This document shows, one piece after another, positions 23,611-34,346 of a DNA stretch of 64,000 bases (position 1 is the first letter of the stretch; each line of letters starts with the position of its first letter). The stretch lies in contig PQWQ01000019.1 of NCBI GenBank assembly GCA_002943765.1, positions 434,001 to 498,000 on the forward strand. The letters run 5' to 3'. The notes under the pieces were generated by a model. The model searched no databases. It had not been told where the DNA came from and saw only the letters and a list, made by a program, of their open reading frames with translations. The stretch is from Psoroptes ovis. Its lineage: Eukaryota; Arthropoda; Arachnida; Sarcoptiformes; Psoroptidae. The translations under genes were made by a program, and so were the position numbers.

Positions 23611-26600
23611 TCATTTCATATTTTTCAACAATTTCGATACATGTTCACAAACAATTATTCTTGAATCATTCAATTCAATTATTTGATGATTATTGTTATT
23701 GTTATTGATTACCTTCGTTGCTGCTGAGTTATCACCGTCATTATTATTCGAATGACATTTACGACACAATATTTCTTCAGGTATCATTGTCGATGATGTC
23801 GATGATGATAAATGATTATGAGCGGTATCGATTTTCAATTTTTTCAACTGTTGATATCTTAGTGTTGATGCTGTTTTATCATTCGAATCGCTCGTATTTG
23901 TTTGATTACAATCATTCGAAACGTTCATTTTGAACATTTGTTCATTGAACATTGATTGTTTATCATCATCTTGACCATGATCATCATCATTTAAATTGAA
24001 ATTTTTCATCAATTTCATCAATGTTTTCGATGATATCGATGATGGTGGTGATGTATTTGTTGCTGTCATTGATGACGATGATGATTTCGATACTAAATCA
24101 ATAAAATAATCACGAATACGATTACGTAATTGTAACCAAACGAATTCATTTTTCCAATCATATGTTTCGGTTAATAATCGGGAAATTTTCATTTCAAATT
24201 TTCGTAATAAATTTTTTTGTTGCTGCCGATTATTACGGTGTTTGGTCGTTGTCGTCGCCGATGTTTTTGATGATTTTCGTTTCGATATAATCGATTGTTT
24301 AGATGATACCGGCATTTTAGCCGATGGTGGTGATGATGGTGAAGATGCGGATGGTGATTGTAAACTTGTCCCGCCGTTGGCATCATCTACTTCATCAATG
24401 AAATCAATGGGCAGCTCCATACAATCATCGTCTTCATCATCATCATCGTTATCACCAATGGCTTGATTGGGGTCATCATGACCTTTATCACCATTGTTAA
24501 TATTGAAATTATAATTATTCGATTGAATATCAACAATCAATTGTTCCCATGAATAATCATTATTGTTCAAGCTGTTTGGATTTGAATTGTTTATAGCCAT
24601 CAATTGTTGGATGATATCGATTGGCAAGACGAGTGAACCTTGGTCATTCGTATCAATAGCCTCCAGTTGTTCTTCATCATTCAATGATTGACTCTGACAA
24701 GGTTTGGAAGCCGTTTTCTTGACTATTTGAAATAATTAATCGAATTTTTGAGAATTAAATCAAATTGATTCGATTGGGGCATACATACCATCATCATGAT
24801 TGTTTTCAATTTTATCACAATTATTCGATTGATCTTTGACCTTCGTACACGAAGATTTATTGGTGTTAATTTTCCGCGTGACTAAGGTTGAAAATTAATT
24901 AATTAAAATTGTCTTGGTGCTAATCATGGTCAAATGACTTACCTGTCAAATTTTTATTCGTTTCGATTGATTGATGCGTCACATTCGATGAGGCTGTAGG
25001 CTTTGATGGTGGTGTTGGTGGTGGCGGTGGTGCATGACAATCATTCAAATGTAAATTCAGCTCGTACATTGTTTCGAATTTTTCCGAATTTTCGCAATTC
25101 GAACACAATTTACATTCCAACGATTTATTATCGTTGTTGGATTTTTTACTGAAATCATTGATGGATGATGATGGCGATAATAAAGCTATTGTTGTTGGTG
25201 GCATTGTTGATGGCGGTGGTGGTGGAACAGGTGGTGATGGTGGTGGTGCAGCAACAGTAGATGTCGTTGTTGCCGTTGGCGATGACGATGATGTCATTGC
25301 TTCAATTACATATTTATAATACATTTGAAATAGAAAATCATCAAATAATTCATTATTACTATCATCTTTACAGCTATTTTGACCCGGTAATTCTCTTGGC
25401 GTTTCTTCTGAATTATCCCCTGTTGAAGGGTTATAGTTTTTCGTTGAATTTTTTTTCTTTTTATTTTTCTTATTCTTTTTTATCACCATTGGATTCGTCG
25501 TCGTTGATTGTCCGTTATTTTGTCGGGGTTTAACCATTGATGCTAAATCATTGTTTATGTTGGTATGAGCATCACCGTTCATTTTATGATCATTATTCGA
25601 TGAATATACGAATGAACATGATGAATCTTGTTCATTCGAATGATGATGATTATTATTAAGATTTTGATGGTTATTGTTATATAATAGAATATCATCATCA
25701 TCATCATCAGCGAAATCAATTTGTTTATTTGAATCATTAATAAGATAATTAATAAATTTCAATCGAATATGTTCGTTTGTATCCAATTCTTGTAGCAATA
25801 ATTTAGTTTTGATAACTTGTTCATTTTCATAATCATCATTGGTGTTTACATTTTTGTTGTTGTAATTTATGGATACAGCAGGCTGATGATGGCCACGAAA
25901 CTTGAAATATTCATCTAAATCAAGGTGAATAATTGAAAGAAATCAATCGAAATTCGAATCAAATCAACACAAACACCTTACCAATCAAACAATTCATTTC
26001 TGAATATTGTTTTGTCAACAAATTTTCAATACAATTATCCAATTCTTTATGATATGATTGTTGTATCAATTTTTTCTGCTCATTTTGATCAATAGAATTT
26101 TGATTCAAATGTTTTCGCTGCTGCTGATGATTAAGGTGATGATGATTATGATTATTCAAAAAATTCTTATAATCAATCAATATTGTATCACGTATATCAC
26201 GAAAAAATTGCCGTAATAGATATAAATCTAAATAAATTTGTAAACAAAATTGTAATACTTTATATGCATGTTTACGTGAACGTTCAGCCAGATTATTAAT
26301 GATAATCGATTCTTTTTGATTTTTATGATTATTTTTAGCCCCATTAATCAATGATTGTTCGGATTTATGAAGCATTTTTAATTCATTATCATCACCATTG
26401 ATTAGATTGGCATCATCCATGGCTAAATCATCATTTGTATTCGAATCATTGTCATCGATATCATCGTTATCGTCGTCATCATCATCATCATCATCATCCA
26501 TTGTTAACCATTCTTGAAAACGTTCAACAATTATCGATTGTCGTTGTCGTATTGATTCTAATGATGATGATTCATTCGTTGTTACCATCGTTGATTTTGA

Positions 26601-27050
26601 TTTTTGAAATTTGGATTTTGATGATTTATTCGATGTTGTTGATGTCATTGATGGTGTTGTTGACGCTGTTAATAACGATGGATCCGACAAAATTGGTTCT
26701 AAATGTTGCTCGTATAATTCATAAAATTGTATCAAATCTGAATGCAATTCAAATGTTAACATTGATAAACGTTCAACTAATGAGAGATTATAGTTATTCG
26801 TACTCGTTGAATCATTATTTTTGGTCAAATTATTTGATTTTGGTTCCAAAATTGTTGTATTTGAATGATTGTTTATCTGATTATTGTTGGTGATTACTTT
26901 TTGTTGACGATTTTTATCGATCATCGATGTTGATGATTTATTTGAACGATTATTATGGTGATTTCGTCGATTTTTTCGACGATTCGAAGATTTTGTTTGA
27001 TTATTTCGGGTGTTCATTATTACCATTTCATTGCAAATTGATGGCAACAA
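23611..27050 (-). CDS. Large unknown protein with cysteine clusters
   Basis: Function not recognised. Four exons, highest coordinate first: 27050-25982, 25914-24943, 24881-24789, 24722-23611; all junctions are GT-AG and in phase, 1081 residues. Long Asn/Asp/Ser/His tracts separate blocks of ordinary composition. These are a helical block around residues 85-120 (LVERLSMLTFELHSDLIQFY), another around 240-300 (SRKHAYKVLQFCLQIYLDLY, then RQFFRDIRDTI), a cysteine/histidine cluster near 630 (ECKLCSNCENSEKFETMYEL followed by NLHLNDCH, zinc-finger-like), a block near 905 (NEFVWLQLRNRIRDYFIDLV) and a final cluster (EILCRKCHSN, IIVCEHVSKLL). The paired cysteines suggest metal binding and the composition suggests a nuclear protein; both are guesses. 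The N terminus is basic. Confidence 0.72.
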
Positions 27051-27591
27051 TATAAGATTAAATTTTAATAAAATTAATTAAATATTTGTTTAATAATTAA
27101 TAAAATGAATATTGTATCAATTAGATGATGAAAACAAATGAAAATATTGTAAACAAAACGAAAAACTACAGTGTATCTTCGTTTTTGCTTGATTCTTCAT
27201 TCGAATTAAATTCCATTTCAAGTCTGAATCTAATCCTTTTATGAACTATTTTTACTCCGTTTCCAATTATTCAATTTTCCAATTCTAATTATAGCTTCAA
27301 TCGAAAAAAAAATCCTTTCAATTAATTCTGTTTTTTAATTAATTAAAATCAATTAATTATTTAATTAATTAATGAAAACAAAAAAAAATCTTAGAAATTG
27401 ATTAGAAAGCGAAGTGTTCCTGTAATTAAAAAAATTATTTTGTGGTAGTAGCATTGTATAATGTTAATATCAAAAACGAAAAATATACCACTACTTTTTT
27501 CTATAATTTTTCTATATTTGTATACAGCGCCATCTGTTGTTGCCAATTTGAATCAAGAGAATTTTGAATTTCTCAAATTTCAAATTTGAAA
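27051..27591. other. Spacer with CTCF-like motif
   Basis: An AT-rich gap between two minus-strand genes. It holds a poly-A-rich stretch and GCGCCATCTGTTG at 27527-27539, about 50 bp from the stop of the small membrane-protein gene. No exon was seen. Confidence 0.5.
27527..27539. promoter_or_regulatory. CTCF-like motif (left copy)
   Basis: GCGCCATCTGTTG, identical over 13 bases to the right copy and containing the fly-type core (GCGCCATCT, reverse complement of AGATGGCGC). It lies between the stop of the small membrane protein and the large unknown gene. Confidence 0.35.
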
Positions 27592-27948
27592 TCATGGCAT
27601 TGGTTTACTTGATGAATCAGTTTGATTCGTAGTATTATTCAATTGTTTCGATTGGTTTGACATGTACAATGATAGCGAACGTATCCGAGTGTTGATCATT
27701 GCTTGACGCATTAAATCATTTGAATCATTTTCAAGATTATAGTTATTCGTATCAGTTATGGATGATTGTTGCGATACATAATCATGTCTATTATTATCAT
27801 TGACATTATCATTGATATTCTTGAGCCAATGCCGACGATGTTTCACGCAAAATTTCATCAAAATCATAGCAATCAGCAGCGAAATAATCAAAATGCTCAA
27901 TAAGATAGCAATTATCAAAATTGCCATTTGTTTTGATAGATTGTGCAT
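27592..27948 (-). CDS. Small single-pass membrane protein; 5' end uncertain
   Basis: Function not recognised. From the first in-frame ATG (27948) the frame gives 118 residues. There is one long hydrophobic span (MAILIIAILLSILIISLLIA), a basic flank (KFCVKHRR), and a hydrophilic Asn/Ser-rich tail ending SSKPMP. The basic flank suggests the tail is cytosolic. Upstream of the ATG the same frame stays open for 26 codons and reads like a signal peptide (ILVICLLLCLNCAYIHQ), but it has no ATG. An ATG at 28021, one base out of frame, starts MNLFKFIS. A one-base shift near 27998 would join them. The true start is therefore unsettled. Confidence 0.5.
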   Translation of the reverse strand: MHNLSKQMAILIIAILLSILIISLLIAMILMKFCVKHRRHWLKNINDNVNDNNRHDYVSQQSSITDTNNYNLENDSNDLMRQAMINTRIRSLSLYMSNQSKQLNNTTNQTDSSSKPMP

Positions 27949-28318
27949 TTGGTGAATGTATGCACAATTCAGGCACAACAACAGGCAAATCACAAGAATT
28001 CGAAATGAATTTAAATAAATTCATTCATTTTTCTTTGATCAATAATCGAATAAAATAATTATATTTCGAAAAATTGAAATGGAATCATGCTGTACATTCG
28101 ATACAATAATCGAATAAGCTTAAGGCCATACATTTATGAACATTAGTCAATTTAAAATGACTGGTCATTCATTTCATAGGTTAATGCACAAGTCTATGCT
28201 GTGATATATGGTAATCAATCATCAAAAAAGGGGTATGGCAAAACCATTAATCAATAGAAAACATGAACAATATTTATTCAAAATAGGTTCAAAGGGGTCA
28301 AAATCAATTTTTTTTCAA

Positions 28319-28696
28319 TCAAATAGATCTCATTGTTGTACCTCGGTGTTCATTGGATGAAGTTGCATCCATCATTAATCGTACTAATTGGATTATTATC
28401 TTTAAATCATCATATGTGCTTGCATTGGATGTCAATGTTAGCGATTTAATTTGTGAACCAATCGTTCGAATTGTTGAATCATCTTTTCGTTTCATAATTT
28501 CTTCGACCAGATCCAACAGTACTTCTTTGGCTTTTGCTTGATCAATTTCAGCTGTGTTTCAAGAAATTCAAAAAAAAAAATGGATCAAAATATGAATCAA
28601 TCAATTCAAAACCTTACAAATACCTGAAACAAAATGACCAGTGATCAGTACAGCACCAATACAAATGCAAACGACCAATACAATCGATGATTTCAT
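28319..28696 (-). CDS. Small secreted protein, 101 residues
   Basis: Function not recognised. Two exons, 28696-28624 and 28551-28319, join in phase at CAG|GTATTT...ACACAG. Exon 1 is a classic signal peptide (MKSSIVLVVCICIGAVLITG then HFVS). The mature part is a compact, mostly helical-looking chain of about 77 residues without cysteines or low complexity (EIDQAKAKEVLLDLVEEIMK early, DDLKIIIQLVRLMMDA late). A TATA box lies about 90 bp upstream on the same strand. Short intron, TATA promoter and signal peptide together suggest an abundantly expressed secreted product such as a gut, salivary or allergen-like protein, which is inference only. Confidence 0.75.
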
Positions 28697-28780
28697 CCTT
28701 GTTACTTGGAAAATTGGGCTTGATTTCAATTAATCGAAAAAATATCAATAAATGAATCAATCAATCAGGTTGTAGCCTCT

Positions 28781-28790
28781 ATATTTATAG
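28781..28790 (-). promoter_or_regulatory. TATA box of the small secreted-protein gene
   Basis: The minus strand reads CTATAAATAT, a strong TATA element, 85-94 bases upstream of the ATG at 28696. A start of transcription about 30 bases downstream would leave a short untranslated leader of roughly 60 bases. Confidence 0.6.
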
Positions 28791-30256
28791 CAATCATCAA
28801 ATTATATCAATTGGTACAATCATCAATCAATCATAGAGATAAGGCTTGTTTGTGTCAAAACGAACAAACAAATCACTTAAGACAATTGATTTAATCTTCA
28901 AAAATAAAACCAAAGGTTTTGATCTTGAAAATTTTTGATAAAATTTTTCTCAAGGTTTTCATAGGTTTTTGAGCCTGTTTAATAATGTCAGCAACCAAGG
29001 CCACCAGTTGCCAAAAGGTATCGAATGGTAAAAATTTCTAAAGTCTATAGCCTTAGATTTTTCCGATTTTTTCGTAAATGTTCAAATTCATAGATTTTTT
29101 CAAAAATTCAAAATCCATTTTCGATTTACATCAAATCATCAATGATCATCAATTTATTTAAGCAACACATTGAAGCCATGAGAAATTGAAGATCTTAATC
29201 ATCTTAAGATTTCTGAAGAAAAAAAGTAAAATCATTTCAAACATATGATTATCAATGAGAAAATTAATAATCATAATAATTAATGAATATTAATATAAAT
29301 TCATTTCCTATTCATTAAAAATGTGACAGTGAAATGAACTTTGAAATTGAAATCTTTGAAATTTTGATTTTTCAAAAAGATGATCATCATTCAACGATAT
29401 ATTAATCGACATGAATCAAAGATCATGGTAACAATCATCGATGGTGATCATCGATCATTAGCATTCCTTCCTTCAGATCCATACATCCATCCACCATACA
29501 TTCCTGCATTCATTCAGTGTCCATTCAATGTCCAGCATCGTCCGTGTGTATTTATGTATTCAGGATATGCATTGACATGCATTGACAAATGATGTGACAT
29601 ATTTTTCTGAAGTGATACGCTTTCCCCCTGAGTGAATCGATTTGATTTGATTTGATTAAATCAATTGATAATGAATCAATTGATTGATATCAAATAGCCA
29701 AAAGGTATGAAATGACTTAGTAAACATACAAACAATAATCTTTCAAAGGTCTCGTTGAATATTAGCTCGCTGTGAAAATGAGATCAATCAGATTGCTTGT
29801 GTTTGAATTTGATTATTTGAATTAATTAATTCATTTTGAATCGATTTGTTTGTTTTCCAAGCACATTGATTCGGTGTTTTCAAGCCAAAAATTCAAAACA
29901 TCGGATCAAATCACATCGGACATTGAAAATGTAAACACTTTGAATTCAATTAAATTCGAAATTCGAATGATGAAATCATTCGAGGGCAATCATCCGAGAT
30001 AAGATCTAACGCGAAGCTGTACCAAGAAATAAATAATATCTTCGGATCATCTTCACCGCTGCCATCATCATTGATAATTATCATCATTTAATCTCCACTA
30101 TCATCGAACATATTGTGACTTCACAATTATCATCACGAAGGAATTAATTCAAATAATCAGTGAAATATCATAAGATGATAATGATGATGATGATCATCAT
30201 CATAAGACCATACCATCATTCGATGTATATACACACGCAAGTGTGTCTCGAAGATA

Positions 30257-30337
30257 TTATGCTGTCCGAAAAGTTCATTCCGATTAATCGATAGAGTTGC
30301 TAATGAAAATCGGCCAAAACTTTGCAGACAGCCATGA
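30257..30337 (+). mobile_element. Mariner-type MITE, copy 9 (decayed)
   Basis: Main-subfamily interior (TTCATTCCGATTAATCGATA, GAAAATCGGCCAAAACTTT) with altered termini (TTATGCTGTCCGAAAAGTT at left, TTGCAGACAGCCATGA at right), still flanked by TA. Confidence 0.75.
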
Positions 30338-30962
30338 TACATCTCTACGAAATATATCTAAGCTTATATTTACTCGAATGGCCATGTATATATTTATGAT
30401 AATTTGCGGATAATGAAATTTGTAATTCATTCATTTTTCTCTAAAAATCACTAATATTTACATTGATTTTAACACTGATTTTCAACGGTGGTTGTATAGC
30501 CTTAGCATTATCATGTATCAATATATGACAAATTCGAAAAATACAAATACAAGTTCCGTGTTTACTTTCATTTTTCAAAAAACAAAAAAGATCAAATTAA
30601 TAAATTATGAAGACTTTCACTCGAACATCAGGCTCAACTTGGTTTCATTTCGAAGGCTAAAATCTTGTTTTTTCAAAGTTCAAAGATATCAAAATATCTC
30701 TCATACTCATTGATTCAATGATCCAATGTATCATCATTCAAATGTTTCTGGATCAAGTTATCCATTTTTTTTGTGGATAACTTGATAATGATTATGAGAG
30801 ATATCAAGAGACTAAGATGGATATTTTCCTAGGATTTCCATAGGAGAAAATTATCAAATTATCAGTATTAAATGTTCCATTTTCTCTCTTTAATTAATCT
30901 TACGCTTTGATTATCATTTGATATTCAACTAAGACGGCGACGGTCATCATCGTTTGTGCGCA

Positions 30963-30971
30963 TATATAAAA
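30963..30971 (+). promoter_or_regulatory. TATA box of the glycine-rich protein gene
   Basis: TATATAAAA lies about 195 bases upstream of the ATG at 31159, on the coding strand. It is preceded by a relatively GC-rich patch (GACGGCGACGGTCATCATCG). Confidence 0.45.
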
Positions 30972-31158
30972 ATCAATAAATATGCGGATATTTGAAAATT
31001 TGATTTTATGGAATTGATTTGAATTGATTTTCTTCGAGTTGATTTTTATATTTGTGTTTGTTTATTTGTGTTTATTAAATCATATTCATTCGATTTGATC
31101 ATTGAAATTTATAATTCATTGAAAGTTGATTAATTTTGTTTAAATTTTCAATAAAAAG

Positions 31159-31751
31159 ATGCGCTGGTATCATCTATTCTTGACCATTGTGGTCATCATA
31201 GCGATCATACATTTCAATCAAAACGCTGAAGCGAAAAAATTCAAGAAAAAAGAGCTGATTGCGTTGATTTTATTATCGAAAATACCGAAGAAAAAAGTAA
31301 TATTACCGCTGCCATTGCCGTTGCCATTACCGATTCCGTAAGTTGATTTAATTAATTGATTGTTGATTTTAAATTTTCAATTATTTAACCCTTTTGACCC
31401 TTTTGACCCCTTTGACCACTCAGTATCATTGAAAGAACCAAAAAAGTAATCAAAAAAGAACCAGTTGTCATAAAGAAAATTCAAAAAATACCTTATGAAG
31501 TCCCCGTAAAGGAACCATATCCAGTCCCAGTACCATATAAAGATGATTCATATTCGGCTGCATCTGGTGGTGAAAAATATGGTACAAATGAACGATTATA
31601 TACTGGTGGCCGACGCGGTGGCGGAAGAGATTATGGTGAATATGATGAAGGTTCACGCGGTGGTGGTGGTGGTGGATATGGCGGCGGTGGTGGTCGCGGT
31701 GGCTACGATGGTGATGATGGCTATGAAAATGATTATGAAGTATCATATTAG
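31159..31751 (+). CDS. Secreted Lys/Pro then Gly-rich protein, cuticle-like
   Basis: Two exons, 31159-31337 and 31424-31751, in phase, 168 residues. Residues 1-25 are a signal peptide (MRWYHLFLTIVVIIAIIHFN, cleavage near AEA). A basic KKFKKKE segment follows, then a Pro/Leu repeat (LPLPLPLPLPIP) across the splice junction, then Val/Lys/Pro repeats (VPVKEPYPVPVPY), and a C-terminal Gly/Tyr/Arg-rich block (GGGGGGYGGGGGRGGYDGD). This layout resembles arthropod cuticular or salivary glycine-rich structural proteins, but no chitin-binding Rebers-Riddiford consensus is visible. The role is inferred from composition. Confidence 0.75.
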
Positions 31752-32483
31752 ACTGCCCCAATCGTTTGATCGCACCAATCATAATCAATTGGTCAAAATA
31801 TCCGCTGGTTTGGATATTTTTCAATTTTTTAGACATTCATAGTGTAGTAGGTACATTGATAGCATAGATTTAGATTTCAAATTTCCCGCCAAATGATTTA
31901 AATTTTTAAATTTTCAAATTTTCAACCTTTGAAACAAACAACAACAACTAAGAAGCAAAAATTTAATCACACCAATTGTAGCTATTAGGTTGTCCTGATA
32001 GTTTTTGCCAATTTTCAAACATTTTTCAATTGGTAAATCGGCAAAAACTTTCAGGACGACCCGCTATAACAAACCTTTTTGAGAAACATTTGAACTAACT
32101 CCTACAAAACCAAGCATTAACAATAACCTTTCGATCAACCTTTCTTTTACCACGCCGAACAACGACCTCAACACCACCCACCACCAATCAATCCAATGAA
32201 CAATTATTACCCTTGACTATGCACCCATGAAAAAAAAACCTTTGAGAATAACCTTTGAATCAATCAATTAGTTTGATTTAATCAAACCTTATTAATTTGT
32301 TGTTTGAATTTTTGAAAATTTTGTTTTTGTAAATATTTTCTCATTTAAATTGATTCGATTTGTTTTTGATTTTTATTTGATTTTATTTAATTTAATTTAT
32401 GTCAAATAATAAATAGTTTAAAACCATTCGAATTGATTCATTTTGATTCATTTTTTGAAATTTATTCAATTTTGAAATAAATC
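31752..32483. other. Spacer between the glycine-rich and coiled-coil genes
   Basis: Tandem plus-strand genes. It contains the 3' untranslated region of the first, a MITE at 31985-32064 and the presumed promoter of the second. No exon was seen. Confidence 0.55.
31985..32064. mobile_element. Mariner-type MITE, copy 10 (most diverged)
   Basis: Termini TTAGGTTGTCCTGATAGTTT and ACTTTCAGGACGACCCGC carry matching changes on both arms (CTGA opposite TCAG), so the hairpin pairing is kept although the sequence left the consensus. TA flanks both ends. The interior is unlike both main subfamilies. Confidence 0.72.
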
Positions 32484-33856
32484 ATGTCACGAAAATCGAA
32501 TCATCAAAATAATCATGTGAAATCATTCAAAATCAATGATAACAACAATCGTCATCGTCTTGGTCAAAACATTTCATTTGATGATGAATTCGAACGGCAA
32601 TTGAACGATGTCCGCAATCACCGAAATCAATCATTTGACAGCGATCATGATAATGGTCATGATATCCGATATGACGCTGATGACCAACAAATGAATACTC
32701 AGGTATTTGTCATTTCATTTATTGATAATCATTGATAACCCTTAACACTCGAGGCATTTACAGCGCTTTAGCAGCTCGACGATTTTCTCAGACTAATGTA
32801 AAATGGTGAATGATGGGCGCCTATCGAGTTGCTGCATTACATTTTATGGTGAGTAAGATGCTCACCGCTCGAGTTTTAAGGGTTAATAATAATTGATTTT
32901 AATTCAAATTTTTCCAATCAACAAACACACAGCAAATAATCAAACGTTTCATACTGGCATTCAATGGTCAATTGAATCAATTTAATGACAAATTGAAATT
33001 GTTTGCTGATCAACTGCAAATACTGAGTGATTCAGTGAATACCATACAGCTACAATCACAATATTTAACGACGAATTTTCAAACATTTACATCACAATGT
33101 ATGAATGTGCTGTTATTATCATCACCATCATCAACAACAACAACATCATCATCAGCTGCAGCAGCAACAGTTTCATCATCCTTGATGAAACTATTACAAG
33201 ATTCAACCATATATTTGGAAGATGATTTAACAAATCTTTCGAATACTAATCAATTTGTTGATTCGGAATCAGAATCTGATCATCATCATCATCATCATCA
33301 TCGTAATCATAATCAAAAAACTAATGTTTCAAATAAAAGAATCAGTGGTAATACTAATCATAATAAATTCAATTCGACCACAATCAATCGTTCAACATCG
33401 ATCGAACAGATACGAAATGAGCCATCAACATCGGCCATTCAAGACGATTATCACAATCGAGATTATCGATTTGTCGATTCTGATGATGATGATGATGATG
33501 GTCATGATGATCAACGAATGGTAAATACTGGTGGCACGGGCAAACAAAGCCAAAATAATCCGAATCGAATGAATCAACGATCGAATCAACGAAAATTTTT
33601 TCGTAACCATCGATGCTTAAATACGACCAATGATGTCGCCGATGACGATGACCAAAGCATCGATGACCCCTTTGAATTCCCGGTGATGAAAAACCAAAAA
33701 CGAAACCCGAGTCGTACGACGACCAACAAATCGACTACGAGCAAGCCAAATGTGGCCGGTAATTCAACGAAATCATTGACTACCACGGCCAAGCAACCGA
33801 ACACTAAAACATTGACTAAGACGTCAAACAAGAAAAATCAGAACAAGAAACGTTGA
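32484..33856 (+). CDS. Unknown coiled-coil protein with basic C terminus
   Basis: Function not recognised. Two exons, 32484-32702 and 32933-33856, in phase, 380 residues. The N-terminal 70 residues are hydrophilic. Exon 2 opens with a regular amphipathic helix of about 60 residues (FILAFNGQLNQFNDKLKLFA, then DQLQILSDSVNTIQLQSQYL), typical of a small coiled-coil assembly subunit. Ser/Thr/Ala and His tracts, an acidic stretch, and a Lys/Thr/Asn-rich basic tail ending NKKNQNKKR follow. The basic tail suggests nucleic-acid binding or nuclear location. The 230-bp intron is largely a piggyBac-type MITE. Confidence 0.68.
32739..32882 (+). mobile_element. PiggyBac-type MITE, copy A (intronic)
   Basis: A 144-bp non-coding element starting CCCTTAACACTCGAGG and ending CTCGAGTTTTAAGGG, with TTAA immediately right (32883-32886) and ATAA at the left where TTAA is expected. 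It shares the internal segments TGTAAAATGGT, GCGCCTATCGAGTTGCT and GCTCACCGCTCGAG with the second copy at 34119. It occupies 144 of the 230 bases of the intron in the gene at 32484-33856. Confidence 0.82.
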
Positions 33857-34346
33857 TCTGAAACCACACATATAGTCTTCATGGATCAGCTACTTATCGA
33901 ATCTCACACACCCCAAGAGGTCTTGACCTCTTTAATTTCTGTAATTCCTGACCTTTTGAACGATTTTAATGTATTTTTTTAACTCATTTGTTCATATTTA
34001 TTTATAAAAAATATATTTTCAATTTGAAATATTTTACATGTTTTCAAAAATAATTATAAAAAATAATAATAAAAAAAATTTTATCAAATCAATAAATACA
34101 CAGATTCAAATTAATTAACCCTTAGAACTCGAGGCAAATACAGCGCAAGCAAGCCAGCAGCTCGACAATTTTTCACACTCATGTAAAATGGTGCCTGAGG
34201 AGCGCCTATCGAGTTGCTACATTATATCTTATGGTGAGCTATGCTCACCGCTCGAGTTTTGAGGGTTAAAATCAATCAAAATCAATAATCAATCAATCAA
34301 TCCAAAATCATTCGATATCTTTATTATCATCGATCGAATGATTGAA
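33857..34346. other. Convergent 3' spacer with piggyBac-type MITE
   Basis: The gap between the plus-strand coiled-coil gene and the minus-strand receptor kinase gene, which converge here. It holds the MITE at 34119-34265 and 3' untranslated sequence. No exon was seen. Confidence 0.6.
34119..34265 (+). mobile_element. PiggyBac-type MITE, copy B
   Basis: A 147-bp element with ends CCCTTAGAACTCGAGG and CTCGAGTTTTGAGGG and a perfect TTAA duplication (34115-34118 and 34266-34269). TTAA targets and CCC ends are the signature of the piggyBac superfamily. The interior includes the short palindrome GGTGAGCTATGCTCACC. Confidence 0.88.

Larger units (their letters stand above)
28791..31158. other. Divergent spacer, small secreted gene to glycine-rich gene
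   Basis: About 2.4 kb between divergent genes. It contains a decayed MITE at 30257-30337 and a TATA box for the right-hand gene at 30963-30971. Open frames at 29380-29592 and 30492-30713 lack domains or convincing codon structure and were not called. Confidence 0.5.

Noticed and set aside
24242..25319. Plus-strand frames opposite the large unknown gene
   Set aside because: They lie inside exons that splice in phase on the minus strand; their Val/Asp and Gly runs are repeat shadows.
29380..29592. 70-codon plus-strand frame
   Set aside because: No domain, no conservation evidence and no splice or promoter context; treated as chance.
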